A stretch of DNA of 64,000 nt from Paenibacillus_V sp046244365 (GTDB taxonomy: Bacteria; Bacillota; Bacilli; Paenibacillales; NBRC-103111): contig NZ_CP176395.1 of assembly GCF_046244365.1 (NCBI RefSeq), positions 3,224,001 to 3,288,000 on the forward strand. Direction: 5' to 3'. Below, piece after piece: positions 26,209 through 34,218 of the stretch (the first letter of the stretch is position 1; each line of letters opens with the position of its first letter). Below the pieces are notes generated by a model. That model saw nothing but the letters and a program-made list of their open reading frames with translations, ran no database searches and was not told the origin of the DNA. Made by a program: the position numbers and the translations under genes.

Positions 26209-27324
26209 ATGAATATCGGAGTAATCGGCTATGGAAACCGGATTAGCGGCGTTATTAAACATGTGCAAAAACATTCTCCGAATTGCCGTGTGGCGGCTAT
26301 CGTGGATGTAAATCCGGAAAAAAGAAATAAAGTTCAGCAGGAGAACGCAGACGTGCGGACGTTCGAAACGCCGGAAGAGATGCTGAACGCGATGCAACTG
26401 GACGGCATCATGATCGGTACGCGCTGCTCGCTTCATACGCCGATGGCGCTCAAGGTGTTGTCCAGCGGTCTGCCGCTTTTCCTGGAAAAGCCGGTGGCTA
26501 CGACACTCGAGGATGCACAGCGCTTAAAGAAAGGCTATGAAGCCTCGGGCAACCGCAAGGTGGTCGTTTCGTTCCCGCTGCGCGTTACTGCGCTCGTCCA
26601 GCTGGTCAAGGAAATCGTCGATTCCGGAAAAATCGGCATGGTAGAGCATGTTCAAGCCGTCAACAATGTACCTTATGGACATGTTTACTTCCAGGGCTGG
26701 TACCGCGACGAGAATGAAACGGGCGGTTTGTTCCTGCAGAAGGCGACGCACGACTTCGATTATATCAACCTTGTACTCGGTACGAAGCCGGAAAGCGTCG
26801 CCGCCATGGTATCGAAACAAATTTTTAAAGGGACAAAGCCTTCCGGATTAAAATGCGTAGACTGCGACGAAAACCGGACATGTCCCGAAAGCAAGTTCGG
26901 GAAGGATGAAAGGGCGTTCTGTTCGTTCGCGGAAGATACGGGCAACGAAGACTCCGGCAGCGCACTCATCCGTTATGAATCCGGGATGCACGTATCGTAT
27001 TCGCAAAACTTTTTCGCGCGGAAAAAGGCGGCTGCCCGCGGAGCGCGGTTCCTCGGTTACAAAGGGATGATCGATTTCGATTTCTACACCGGACAGGTCA
27101 AAGTGTTCATGCACCATTCGACACGAGTCGAAACGTATGAATTCAGCGGAGACGAAGGCCATTTCGGCGGCGACAGCGTGCTGGCGAAAAACTTCATCGA
27201 GCTGATGCAGGGCGGTACGGAATCGGTTTCGACGCTTGACGACGGTCTGCAGAGCGCGCTTCTGTGTTTGAAAGCGAAGCAATCGGCGTTAACGGGCACG
27301 TTCCAGCAAGTGTCTTGGGAATAA
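26209..27324 (+). CDS. Gfo/Idh/MocA oxidoreductase with four-cysteine insert
   Basis: 371 residues from ATG 26209 (AGGGGAG nine bases upstream; GTG 26203 is too close to it). The Rossmann motif GVIGYGNRISG and EKPVAT are present. The C-terminal domain carries an insert with Cys at about 216, 219, 225 and 238 (KCVDCDENRTCPES, then AFCSF), a possible zinc site absent from the other three paralogues in the window. A terminator follows, ending the importer operon. The substrate is unknown. Confidence 0.92.
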   Translation: MNIGVIGYGNRISGVIKHVQKHSPNCRVAAIVDVNPEKRNKVQQENADVRTFETPEEMLNAMQLDGIMIGTRCSLHTPMALKVLSSGLPLFLEKPVATTLEDAQRLKKGYEASGNRKVVVSFPLRVTALVQLVKEIVDSGKIGMVEHVQAVNNVPYGHVYFQGWYRDENETGGLFLQKATHDFDYINLVLGTKPESVAAMVSKQIFKGTKPSGLKCVDCDENRTCPESKFGKDERAFCSFAEDTGNEDSGSALIRYESGMHVSYSQNFFARKKAAARGARFLGYKGMIDFDFYTGQVKVFMHHSTRVETYEFSGDEGHFGGDSVLAKNFIELMQGGTESVSTLDDGLQSALLCLKAKQSALTGTFQQVSWE

Positions 27325-27339
27325 AAAGGAACAAGGAGT

Positions 27340-27374
27340 AAGATTTGCCGTTTTAAGCGGCAGATCTTATTTTT
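27340..27374 (+). terminator. Intrinsic terminator
   Basis: AAGATTTGCCG pairs with CGGCAGATCTT (one T/G mismatch) around TTTTAAG, followed by ATTTTT. Confidence 0.85.
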
Positions 27375-27433
27375 CAAGAGCGGTTGAAAGCCCATACCCA
27401 TTCCCTCCCCCACGCGCAAACGTAGATCCTACT

Positions 27434-27457
27434 CCAAGGACGCCGCAAGGCGTTTTT
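27434..27457 (+). repeat. Copy 3 of the GACGCC dispersed repeat (short core)
   Basis: AAGGACGCCGCAAGGCGTTTTT repeats only the hairpin core, immediately before the long copy at 27480-27550. With its T-run it could itself act as a terminator. Confidence 0.6.
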
Positions 27458-27479
27458 CATAAAATCTCAGAAAGTATAA

Positions 27480-27550
27480 ACTCCGCTGATTGTTCGATTT
27501 CTCGGTAAACGTCTGGCGCCAAAGGACGCCGAAAGGCGTTTATCCTTAAT
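27480..27550 (+). repeat. Copy 4 of the GACGCC dispersed repeat (long, 70 bp)
   Basis: It starts CTCCGCTGATTGTTCGATTT and has the hairpin GGACGCCGAAAGGCGTTT and tail ATCCTTAATG. It is the best match to copy 2 (17251-17320). The whole 27325-27632 gap holds only the terminator, two repeat copies and a promoter. Confidence 0.7.
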
Positions 27551-27578
27551 GAGAACCCGCATGAGGAATGAAAGATTT

Positions 27579-27607
27579 TTGTCGAGATTGTTCATTTGTG
27601 TTAGAAT
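27579..27607 (+). promoter_or_regulatory. Promoter of the DeoR gene with candidate autoregulatory site
   Basis: TTGTCG (27579-27584), 17 bases, TAGAAT (27602-27607). GTTCATTTGTGTTA (27590-27603) lies in the spacer and differs by one base from 28738-28751 upstream of the isomerase/ROK operon. Confidence 0.6.
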
Positions 27608-27632
27608 GAATGAAAAAACTTGAGGTGCAGTT

Positions 27633-28418
27633 ATGCTTCCCTTGCAAAGAAAACAAGCGCTTTTGGATTTTTTGTCGCAACGCGGCGCAGCGACAATGAA
27701 AGAATTAAGCGACCATTTCGGCGTGTCGGAAATGACGATCAGACGCGATCTGAACACGCTGGAGCATGAGAACCGAGTGACGCGTTCCCATGGCGGCGCG
27801 GTTTATTGCGGCGCCGTATCTTCCATCGGAGAGCCGGACGCGGCCTCCAAGCAAGCGCGCAACCGCGACGTCAAAAACCGTTTGGCAGCCTATTCGGCTG
27901 AACGGTTCGTGCATGACGGGGACGTGATCATTCTGGAGAACGGAACTACCGTTTCCCGTATGACGGAGTTTCTCGGCGCCTATCCCCAGCTGACCGTTTT
28001 GACGAACGGGCTCGATACGCTGAACCTTTTCCGGCCTCTCGTTACGGAAAGACGGTCGATTATTTGCTGCGGCGGCATGCTTCGCGAAGTATCCGGCACT
28101 TTCATCGGCCCTCTCGCCGAAGAATTTTTTGGGCGCTACCATGCCGACACTCTTTTTATATCCGCACTTGGCTACACGACTGAAAATGGCTTCACCGATC
28201 CCAACCTTCTGGACACTCAGGTCAAGAAAGCGATGATTCGAGCGGCCAAGAAGGTCGTCATGATCCTCGACTCTTCCAAGATCGGCAACTGCTATCTTAC
28301 TAAGGTGGCAGACTTGTCCGAAATCGATGTATTCGTTACCGATGAAGGAATCCGGGATGCAGATAAGGAATTGATCAAAGACAGCGGCGTCGAGCTGCAT
28401 ATCGTTCCCGTTTCTTAA
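27633..28418 (+). CDS. DeoR/GlpR family transcriptional repressor
   Basis: 261 residues. The N-terminal winged HTH at 1-60 reads LSDHFGVSEMTIRRDLNTLE and is followed by SHGGAVY, the DeoR hallmark. The C-terminal DeoRC sensor domain (75-235) has the sugar-phosphate-binding pattern ENGTTVSRM and TNGLDTLN. Such repressors are released by a phosphorylated sugar. The likely targets are its own promoter and the operon at 28810, where nearly identical GTTCAT-n-TGTGTTA sites occur. The start follows GAGGTG. It is transcribed in the same direction as the target operon but separated from it by a gene remnant. Confidence 0.92.
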   Translation: MLPLQRKQALLDFLSQRGAATMKELSDHFGVSEMTIRRDLNTLEHENRVTRSHGGAVYCGAVSSIGEPDAASKQARNRDVKNRLAAYSAERFVHDGDVIILENGTTVSRMTEFLGAYPQLTVLTNGLDTLNLFRPLVTERRSIICCGGMLREVSGTFIGPLAEEFFGRYHADTLFISALGYTTENGFTDPNLLDTQVKKAMIRAAKKVVMILDSSKIGNCYLTKVADLSEIDVFVTDEGIRDADKELIKDSGVELHIVPVS

Positions 28419-28424
28419 TTAATT

Positions 28425-28440
28425 ATCAATGTTCATTTAG
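28425..28440 (+). promoter_or_regulatory. Orphan left half of the shared promoter/operator
   Basis: ATCAATGTTCATTTA (28425-28439) is identical to 14863-14877, but the matching -10 half is missing: the sequence jumps straight into a heparinase-like 3' end. It looks like the left side of a deletion scar. Confidence 0.5.
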
Positions 28441-28752
28441 AACTTGACGGGAAATCTCGTCGGTAAAATCGTTCAAAGGCAAGCCGAACCGGAGTGGCAA
28501 GGATGAAAAAACACCCCTATCTTTGCGCAAGGGGAGTATGCGCCTGCTCCTACCGTTATCTATGATCTGATGGCTACGGGACCGATTCGCGCGGTTACCT
28601 TGCTGTATCCGACAAATACGGGAGAAAGGTGCCCGGTAAAAGAAGTTGAAGCCTCGGAAGACGTTTTGCAACAAAGTCTCGATCATGGATCGAGACTTTT
28701 TGTCGTGATGGACTATTCCAAAACGAGAAATAAATGTGTTCATATGTGTTAA
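28441..28752 (+). pseudogene. 3' remnant of a second heparinase II/III family gene
   Basis: The translated text LTGNLVGKIVQ, KNTPIFAQGEY, ATGPIRAVTLLYPTNTGERC matches the C-terminal end of the intact protein encoded at 5483-7489 (there LTGKIVQ, KNTPIFAQGEY, VGPIRTVTLLFPTNTGERC), roughly 80 percent at DNA level by eye. A TGA replaces the Trp codon at about 28505. No upstream part of the gene remains. A terminator sits inside its 3' end. Confidence 0.85.
28673..28701 (+). terminator. Strong intrinsic terminator
   Basis: AAAGTCTCGATC (28673-28684) pairs perfectly with GATCGAGACTTT (28688-28699) around a 3-base loop, continuing into a T-run. It separates the DeoR gene and remnant from the next operon. 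Confidence 0.9.
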
Positions 28753-28771
28753 TTTATGATATATTATGATT
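28738..28771 (+). promoter_or_regulatory. Promoter and candidate DeoR operator of the isomerase/ROK operon
   Basis: -35 TTCATA (28739-28744), 17-base spacer, -10 TATTAT (28762-28767). ATGTGTT occurs twice with a 10-base period (28734-28740 and 28744-28750) and overlaps the -35, as expected of a DeoR-type direct-repeat operator. Confidence 0.6.
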
Positions 28772-28809
28772 GAATATGATACGAAGAGATAAAGGAGCCT
28801 GGGGAGCGT

Positions 28810-30561
28810 ATGCGCAGCTTATACAACAAAGATCCGCTTATTCGGATACGTCATTGGGACAACGAGGTTTGGGCCGGTTATGAGGCTATCGGTGAGACGA
28901 TAAAAGAAGCTCTTGCGAAAAAAGGACGGCAGAAGGCAATCGTCGTCGTGGAATGTTACCCGGGTGTCAGGCAGGAGGAGATTGTTGCAGGCTTGACCGC
29001 TTCTCTCCTGCCGGTAGCCTTGATCCGTTCGGAAGACGCGGCTTTGGTTCCGTCCGAGGTCGATCGTATAGTCGAACGCTACATGACGGACGATCGGGTA
29101 TTCGGTTACATGGCGCCGTTCACGATCGATGAATTTTACGATTCTAGTAAAATCGAAGAGATGCGGCATCGTCTGGATGCAGTAGAGGCCGGGATTGCGG
29201 TCGTAATCGGGTTCGGCGCTTCGCTGATCGTCGAGGGCGACATTCTCGTCTATGCGGACTTGGCCCGCTGGGAGATCCAACAGCGCTATCGGGCGAAGGA
29301 AGTCGGCAACTGGCGGATGAATCATGTCGAGAACGATATTTTGCGCCTCTATAAACGAGGGTTCTTCTTCGAATGGCGAATGGCGGACCGGCTGAAAAAA
29401 TCATTATTCGACCGAATCGATTATTATTTGGATACGAATGTTAAAGATGAGCCGAAGATGATCACCCGGCAAGCGTTGTTCGCCGGATTCGCCCAAACGG
29501 CAAGCCAGCCGTTTCGGCTCGTTCCCTATTTCGATCCAGGCGTATGGGGCGGAACATGGTTGGAAGCGAATATCGATCTGCCCAAGCGGGAACATCCGTA
29601 TGCTTGGGGTTTCGACGGGGTTCCGGAGGAAAATAGCCTTTATTTTCAATATGGTGACATCAGAATGGAACTGCCGGCTATCAATCTCGTCTTTTTCGAA
29701 TCGGTCAAGCTGCTGGGCGAGAAAGTTTATTCGCGGTTTGGCGCGGAATTCCCGATCCGCTTCGATTTTCTGGATACGATCGGGGGGCAAAACCTCAGCC
29801 TGCAAGTTCATCCGACGACCGAATATATCCGCGACACGTTCGGTATGGCGTATACGCAAGACGAAAGCTATTATATGCTCGAAGCCGAACCGGGAGCGGT
29901 AGTGTATCTGGGGTTCAAGGACAATGTTGAACCGGATGCGATGATGGCGGATTTGCACAAAGCGCAGGATGGGGGCTTCACGTTCCCCGCAGAGCAATAC
30001 GTTAACGTATATCCCGCGGCGAAGCACGACCATTTCCTCATTCCCGCCGGAACGGTGCACTGCTCGGCAACGGGCTGCATGGTGCTGGAAATTAGCGCTA
30101 CACCTTACATTTTCACGTTCAAGCTATGGGACTGGGATCGTCTCGGCCTCGACGGTAAGCCTCGTCCGGTTCACTTGGAGCATGGAAGCAACGTCATCCA
30201 ATGGAACAGGACGACCGAATGGATTTCCTCGGAATGCGTAAACCGCGTGGAGGCCGTTGCGGAAGGAGAGGGCTGGAAGGAAGAACGCACGGGCATGCAC
30301 GAGCTCCAGTTTATTGAAACCCGTCGTTACTGGTTTTCGGAGCCGGTATTGCACGAAGCGAACGGCAGCGTTCACATGCTTAACCTGGTCGAAGGCATGG
30401 AGGCGACCGTCGAAAGTCCGACCGGAGAGTTCGAGCCGTTTGTCGTCCGATATGCGGAGACATTCATCGTACCGGCTTCGGTTGATGCTTATCTCATTGC
30501 GCCAAGCGGTCCAAGTCAGGGCAAGACGATCGGTATCATCAAAGCTTATGTAAGAGCTTAG
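28810..30561 (+). CDS. Class I mannose-6-phosphate isomerase-like protein with N-terminal extra domain
   Basis: 583 residues. About residues 235-580 form a type I phosphomannose-isomerase cupin fold: GGQNLSLQVHPTTEY holds Gln/His zinc ligands, and HDHFLIPAGTVHCSATGCMV the second cupin strand and histidine. The first ~200 residues (AIVVVECYPGVRQEEIVAGL) resemble a nucleoside-kinase-like alpha/beta fold but lack a clear Walker A, so that domain may be structural or regulatory. The likely reaction is ketose/aldose phosphate interconversion. The start follows AAGGAG plus GGGGAG. It is in an operon with the ROK kinase 14 bases downstream. Confidence 0.85.
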   Translation: MRSLYNKDPLIRIRHWDNEVWAGYEAIGETIKEALAKKGRQKAIVVVECYPGVRQEEIVAGLTASLLPVALIRSEDAALVPSEVDRIVERYMTDDRVFGYMAPFTIDEFYDSSKIEEMRHRLDAVEAGIAVVIGFGASLIVEGDILVYADLARWEIQQRYRAKEVGNWRMNHVENDILRLYKRGFFFEWRMADRLKKSLFDRIDYYLDTNVKDEPKMITRQALFAGFAQTASQPFRLVPYFDPGVWGGTWLEANIDLPKREHPYAWGFDGVPEENSLYFQYGDIRMELPAINLVFFESVKLLGEKVYSRFGAEFPIRFDFLDTIGGQNLSLQVHPTTEYIRDTFGMAYTQDESYYMLEAEPGAVVYLGFKDNVEPDAMMADLHKAQDGGFTFPAEQYVNVYPAAKHDHFLIPAGTVHCSATGCMVLEISATPYIFTFKLWDWDRLGLDGKPRPVHLEHGSNVIQWNRTTEWISSECVNRVEAVAEGEGWKEERTGMHELQFIETRRYWFSEPVLHEANGSVHMLNLVEGMEATVESPTGEFEPFVVRYAETFIVPASVDAYLIAPSGPSQGKTIGIIKAYVRA

Positions 30562-30574
30562 GAGGCGTGATGAA

Positions 30575-31498
30575 ATGAATCAGGCCATCATACTAGCCTT
30601 CGACGTCGGAGGAACGCAAATCAAGGCTGCGGCGGTTATCGGCGGTTCAATCGTCGAATCGACGGTCTCTCATTACGAATCGCATGCGGATCGAAGCGCC
30701 GAGGAGATTATCGCGCATTTCGCGGCAATTGCCGCCCGTGTCGTCGTCAAGGCAGGGAAGGAACCATTGCCGGTCGGAGGACTCGGCATGGCGTTTCCCG
30801 GCCCTTTCGATTACGAGAACGGGATCAGCCGCATCCGGGGATTGGGCAAGTTCGAATCCCTGTACGGTCTACGCGTCGGTAAACTGCTTGAGCAAGCCAT
30901 CCGATCAAATGGGGAACTGGCGGCTCGGCTCGCCCCATCGTTCGGCATTCGATTCGAGAACGACGCCGCGTTATTCGGACTCGGCGAAGCCGCCTATGGA
31001 GAAGCCCGCGATTCCGAAAGAGCCGTATGCCTTACGATCGGTACCGGCCTCGGTTCCTGTTTCTTGGAGAACGGACGCTTGGTCAAGCATGGCGACGGTG
31101 TTCCGGAACAGGGATGGCTGTACAACATTCCCTATCAGGGCAAACTTGCGGATGATTGGATCTCAAGACGGGGGATTCTGCAATTAGCCGGAGAGCTGGG
31201 ATTGGAACTCGAGGGTCGCGACGTTCATGATTTCGCGATTGAAGCCAAGTCCGGGGATCGGGCTTCGGAACTGCTGTTCGAGGAGTTCGGCAGACGAATG
31301 GCCGCTATTGCGGCCCCGTCGCTCCGGGCCTTTGCGCCGGACACCATCGTGATCGGCGGTCAAATTTCCAAGAGCGGCAGTTTGTTCGTGCCTGCTTTTT
31401 GCGAGGAACTGGCCAGGATGAATGTCCAAACGGATGTAAAGGTGAGTCGAAATACGCTTTTCAGCACGTTTAAAGGAATATATGATTTTGTTGGATGA
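30575..31498 (+). CDS. ROK family sugar kinase-like protein
   Basis: 307 residues. The N-terminal ATP-binding phosphate-1 motif is DVGGTQIKAAAV, FENDAALFGLGEA holds the catalytic Asp, and TIGTGLGSCFLENG is the phosphate-2 motif. The ROK zinc signature (CxCGxxGCxE) is absent: the equivalent region reads HGDGVPEQGWLYN. This marks a zinc-less ROK subgroup. It probably phosphorylates the sugar handled by the isomerase encoded just upstream. The stop codon lies inside the following terminator. Confidence 0.9.
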   Translation: MNQAIILAFDVGGTQIKAAAVIGGSIVESTVSHYESHADRSAEEIIAHFAAIAARVVVKAGKEPLPVGGLGMAFPGPFDYENGISRIRGLGKFESLYGLRVGKLLEQAIRSNGELAARLAPSFGIRFENDAALFGLGEAAYGEARDSERAVCLTIGTGLGSCFLENGRLVKHGDGVPEQGWLYNIPYQGKLADDWISRRGILQLAGELGLELEGRDVHDFAIEAKSGDRASELLFEEFGRRMAAIAAPSLRAFAPDTIVIGGQISKSGSLFVPAFCEELARMNVQTDVKVSRNTLFSTFKGIYDFVG

Positions 31499-31519
31499 GC
31501 CCCTTTTGGGCTCATTTTT
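31496..31519 (+). terminator. Intrinsic terminator
   Basis: TGAGCCC (31496-31502) pairs with GGGCTCA (31508-31514), followed by five T residues; the stem begins with the ROK stop codon. Confidence 0.88.
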
Positions 31520-31622
31520 GTTTGAATAGGGTTGCCATCCTATTTCGTGAAAGGCATCTTGGAATAACGCTCGTTTTAATGGATAAAATAACGAAAATTG
31601 GAATGGACCTGGGTGGAGCTTG

Positions 31623-33147
31623 ATGAATCTTTTTAGTAAATTGTTTTTGAACAACCGGACAATAAACAGACCGCAGATGGAAATGAAGGTTTGCTCTTCG
31701 TTAGAAAAAAATAAGGAATACATTGAAAAACAGTTGCTTCATTCTAGTGATCTGAAATGGCGGAGAATTAGGTTTAATCAATCGGAGGGACTCCTTGTTT
31801 ATTTAGAATCCCTTTCCGATCAACAGACCATTCAAGAAGAGATCATCCGGCCTATAGAAGAAAAAAAAGAAGGAACCTTGGACGAAGTCATTACTTCTGC
31901 GTGGATTACGAAAACATCGGATCTTCACGAGGTGCCTCACGACCTCATTCAAGGGAATTGTGCACTGTTACTTGAAGGTGCTGGAGAAGTCATTATTGTC
32001 GATGCAGCTGCCGTGTATAAACGGAGTATCTCGGAGCCAGTAAACGAAGGGGTTGTTCGCGGTGCTCATGATGGTTTTATAGAGCACCTCATGACGAATC
32101 TTTATCTGGTTCGAAAGCGCATTGAGAATCCGAATCTGGCCGTTCGTTATTACCAGATCGGCAAGGCAACCAAAACAAAAATAGCTCTTCTCTACATGCA
32201 GGACCTAGCGAATCCGGATCTGGTCAAAGAAGTGGATCGAAGAGTCGGTTACATTAAGATGGACACCGTGATTTCGCCCGGATTCATTGCAGAAATGATT
32301 GAGGATAACCCGTTATCTCTATTTCCGCAAATCTTATATACGGAAAGACCGGATCGGGCGGCAGCTCATCTTATGGAAGGCCGTGTAGTTATTTTATCTG
32401 AAGGAGACCCGTCTGCGCTAATTTTACCGGTGACGTTCTTTGCCTTTTATCAAAGTCCGGATGATTATCATGGCGGGTGGATTGTCGGATCGTTTGTTCG
32501 ATTGATTCGTTTGGTAAGTTTTATCATCGCATCGCTAATTCCCGCTTTATATATTGCCATAATTGGCTTTCACCCCGAAATTCTTCCGGAAAATTTGATT
32601 TTTTCCGTTAAAAGCAGTATAGACAGGGTCCCTTTTCCACCTATTGTAGAGGCTGTAATTATGCAGGTTACCTTGGAAGTACTGCGTGAAGCGGGGGTTC
32701 GTTTGCCAAGCAGGGTAGGTCAAACCATCGGTATCGTTGGCGGCTTTGGTTATCGGCGAGTCGGTCGTGCGAGCAGGTTTGATTTCATATCCCATGGTTA
32801 TCGTCGTCGCCTTAACGGCTATTTCATCTTTTGTGGCACCGTCTAACGAAATGAGCACAGCAACGCGCATTCTGAGCTTTCCGCTCATGCTCCTGGCTGC
32901 GATGTTCGGTTTGATCGGGATTACGTTTGGGATGCTTTTCATCTTAATTCACTTATGTAAATTAGAGTGCTTTGGTTCATCCTACTTTGCGCCTGTCATG
33001 CCTCTTCGAATTAAAGATTTGAAAGATACATTTATACGATTTCCTATCTGGAATTTGAACCAACGCCCCCATGATCCGCATCCCAAAAGGTTTAATCAAG
33101 AAGGAAATTCAAGAGGGTGGGAACATGATGATCCCGGAAAAGAGTAA
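31623..33147 (+). pseudogene. Spore germination protein GerAA-like, frameshifted
   Basis: A GerA-type subunit A of about 505 residues. The soluble N-terminal domain ends near residue 280 (the LEGAGEVIIVDAA and PERPDRAAAHLMEGRVVIL-type region is present), followed by membrane helices from FVRLIRLVSFIIASLIPALY. Near 32736-32742 the frame breaks at GQTIGIVGG; the expected continuation ALVIGESVVRAGLISYPM is in the next frame and runs to 33147. A 2-base deletion (or 1-base insertion) explains it. ATG 31623 follows GGTGGAG. Without correction only the first part is made. The downstream B and C subunits are intact. Confidence 0.85.
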
Positions 33148-34213
33148 GATTACGCAAGGGCAGCTCATGTTTTTTATCGTACAGTCCCAAGTAGGGGTTG
33201 GAATTTTATCGCTTCCTCATAAAATGCAAGCAACCGCCAAAGGGGGAGGGTGGATTTCAGTCTTATTGGCCGGATTGGCCGTACAAGTAATTATTTTCAT
33301 TCTATGGGCTCTTTGCAAACGATTTCCTTCCGATACGATATACGGTTTCTTACCGAAAATTACCGGGAAACTTCTTGGTAATCTGCTTTGCTTTGCTTAT
33401 ATTGGCTATTTTCTGCTTTCGGCAGGAACGGTTCTAGCCAAGTTTGCCGATGTCGTGGAAAGATGGGTGCTGCTGGAAACGCCCAGATGGGCATTATTAA
33501 TTCTTGCCCTTCTCACTTGTATGTACTTGGTTAAAGAAAATCTTCGTGTGATTGCCAGATTGTTTGTCATCTCTTCGTTAACGATCATTGTGATGGTGGT
33601 ATTATCCTTGTGCGGCTACGTCAATGCGAACTTCAGTTACATTTTTCCAATAACAGAAGCGGGATGGGGCAATATCATCAAAGCTGCGAATGAGGCGTTG
33701 TTTCCTTTAGTCGGGTATGAAGCTATTTTGGTCATTTATCCCTTTGTCGAAGGGAATAGCGGCGGGAAATTAAAGGCAGTTTCTTTAGGCAATATGTTGA
33801 TTACGCTTTTTTATACATTTGAGGTGTTTACCTCATTAATCATTTTCAGTCCGGCGGTCATGCCTGCGGTTTCGGAACCTCTTCTCTATATGCTAAAAGG
33901 TTTTTCTTTTCAGGTCATTCAACGGATCGACTTGATCTTCTTATCGTTATGGGTCTTAATAGTCAGCAATGCCTTGGTTTCTTGGATATACATGGCAACG
34001 GTCGGGTTGGGCCGCTTCTTTCATCGGGGCGAACATAAAAAAGCCGTCCCCTATACCATATTCATCCTGTTTATTATGGCTATGATTGCTCAAAACCCGG
34101 CGATCACCGACTTCTACGATCGAATGATTTCAATTACTCATTATACATTTGTGGTCGGGCTTCCTTTGATCCTGCTCTGTTTCACGTATTTGATTAGAAA
34201 AAGGAGGACGTAA
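33125..34213 (+). CDS. Spore germination permease GerAB-like
   Basis: 362 residues of the GerAB/endospore germination permease (amino-acid-permease-fold) family, with about ten membrane helices. It starts with ITQGQLMFFIVQSQVGVGIL, the family-typical first helix, and contains ALFPLVGYEAILVIYPFV. ATG 33125 follows GAGGGTGGG, which lies inside the end of the frameshifted A gene, so the two overlap by 23 bases. It forms the nutrient-germinant receptor with A and C in the spore inner membrane. Confidence 0.93.
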   Translation: MMIPEKSKITQGQLMFFIVQSQVGVGILSLPHKMQATAKGGGWISVLLAGLAVQVIIFILWALCKRFPSDTIYGFLPKITGKLLGNLLCFAYIGYFLLSAGTVLAKFADVVERWVLLETPRWALLILALLTCMYLVKENLRVIARLFVISSLTIIVMVVLSLCGYVNANFSYIFPITEAGWGNIIKAANEALFPLVGYEAILVIYPFVEGNSGGKLKAVSLGNMLITLFYTFEVFTSLIIFSPAVMPAVSEPLLYMLKGFSFQVIQRIDLIFLSLWVLIVSNALVSWIYMATVGLGRFFHRGEHKKAVPYTIFILFIMAMIAQNPAITDFYDRMISITHYTFVVGLPLILLCFTYLIRKRRT

Positions 34214-34218
34214 GTCGG

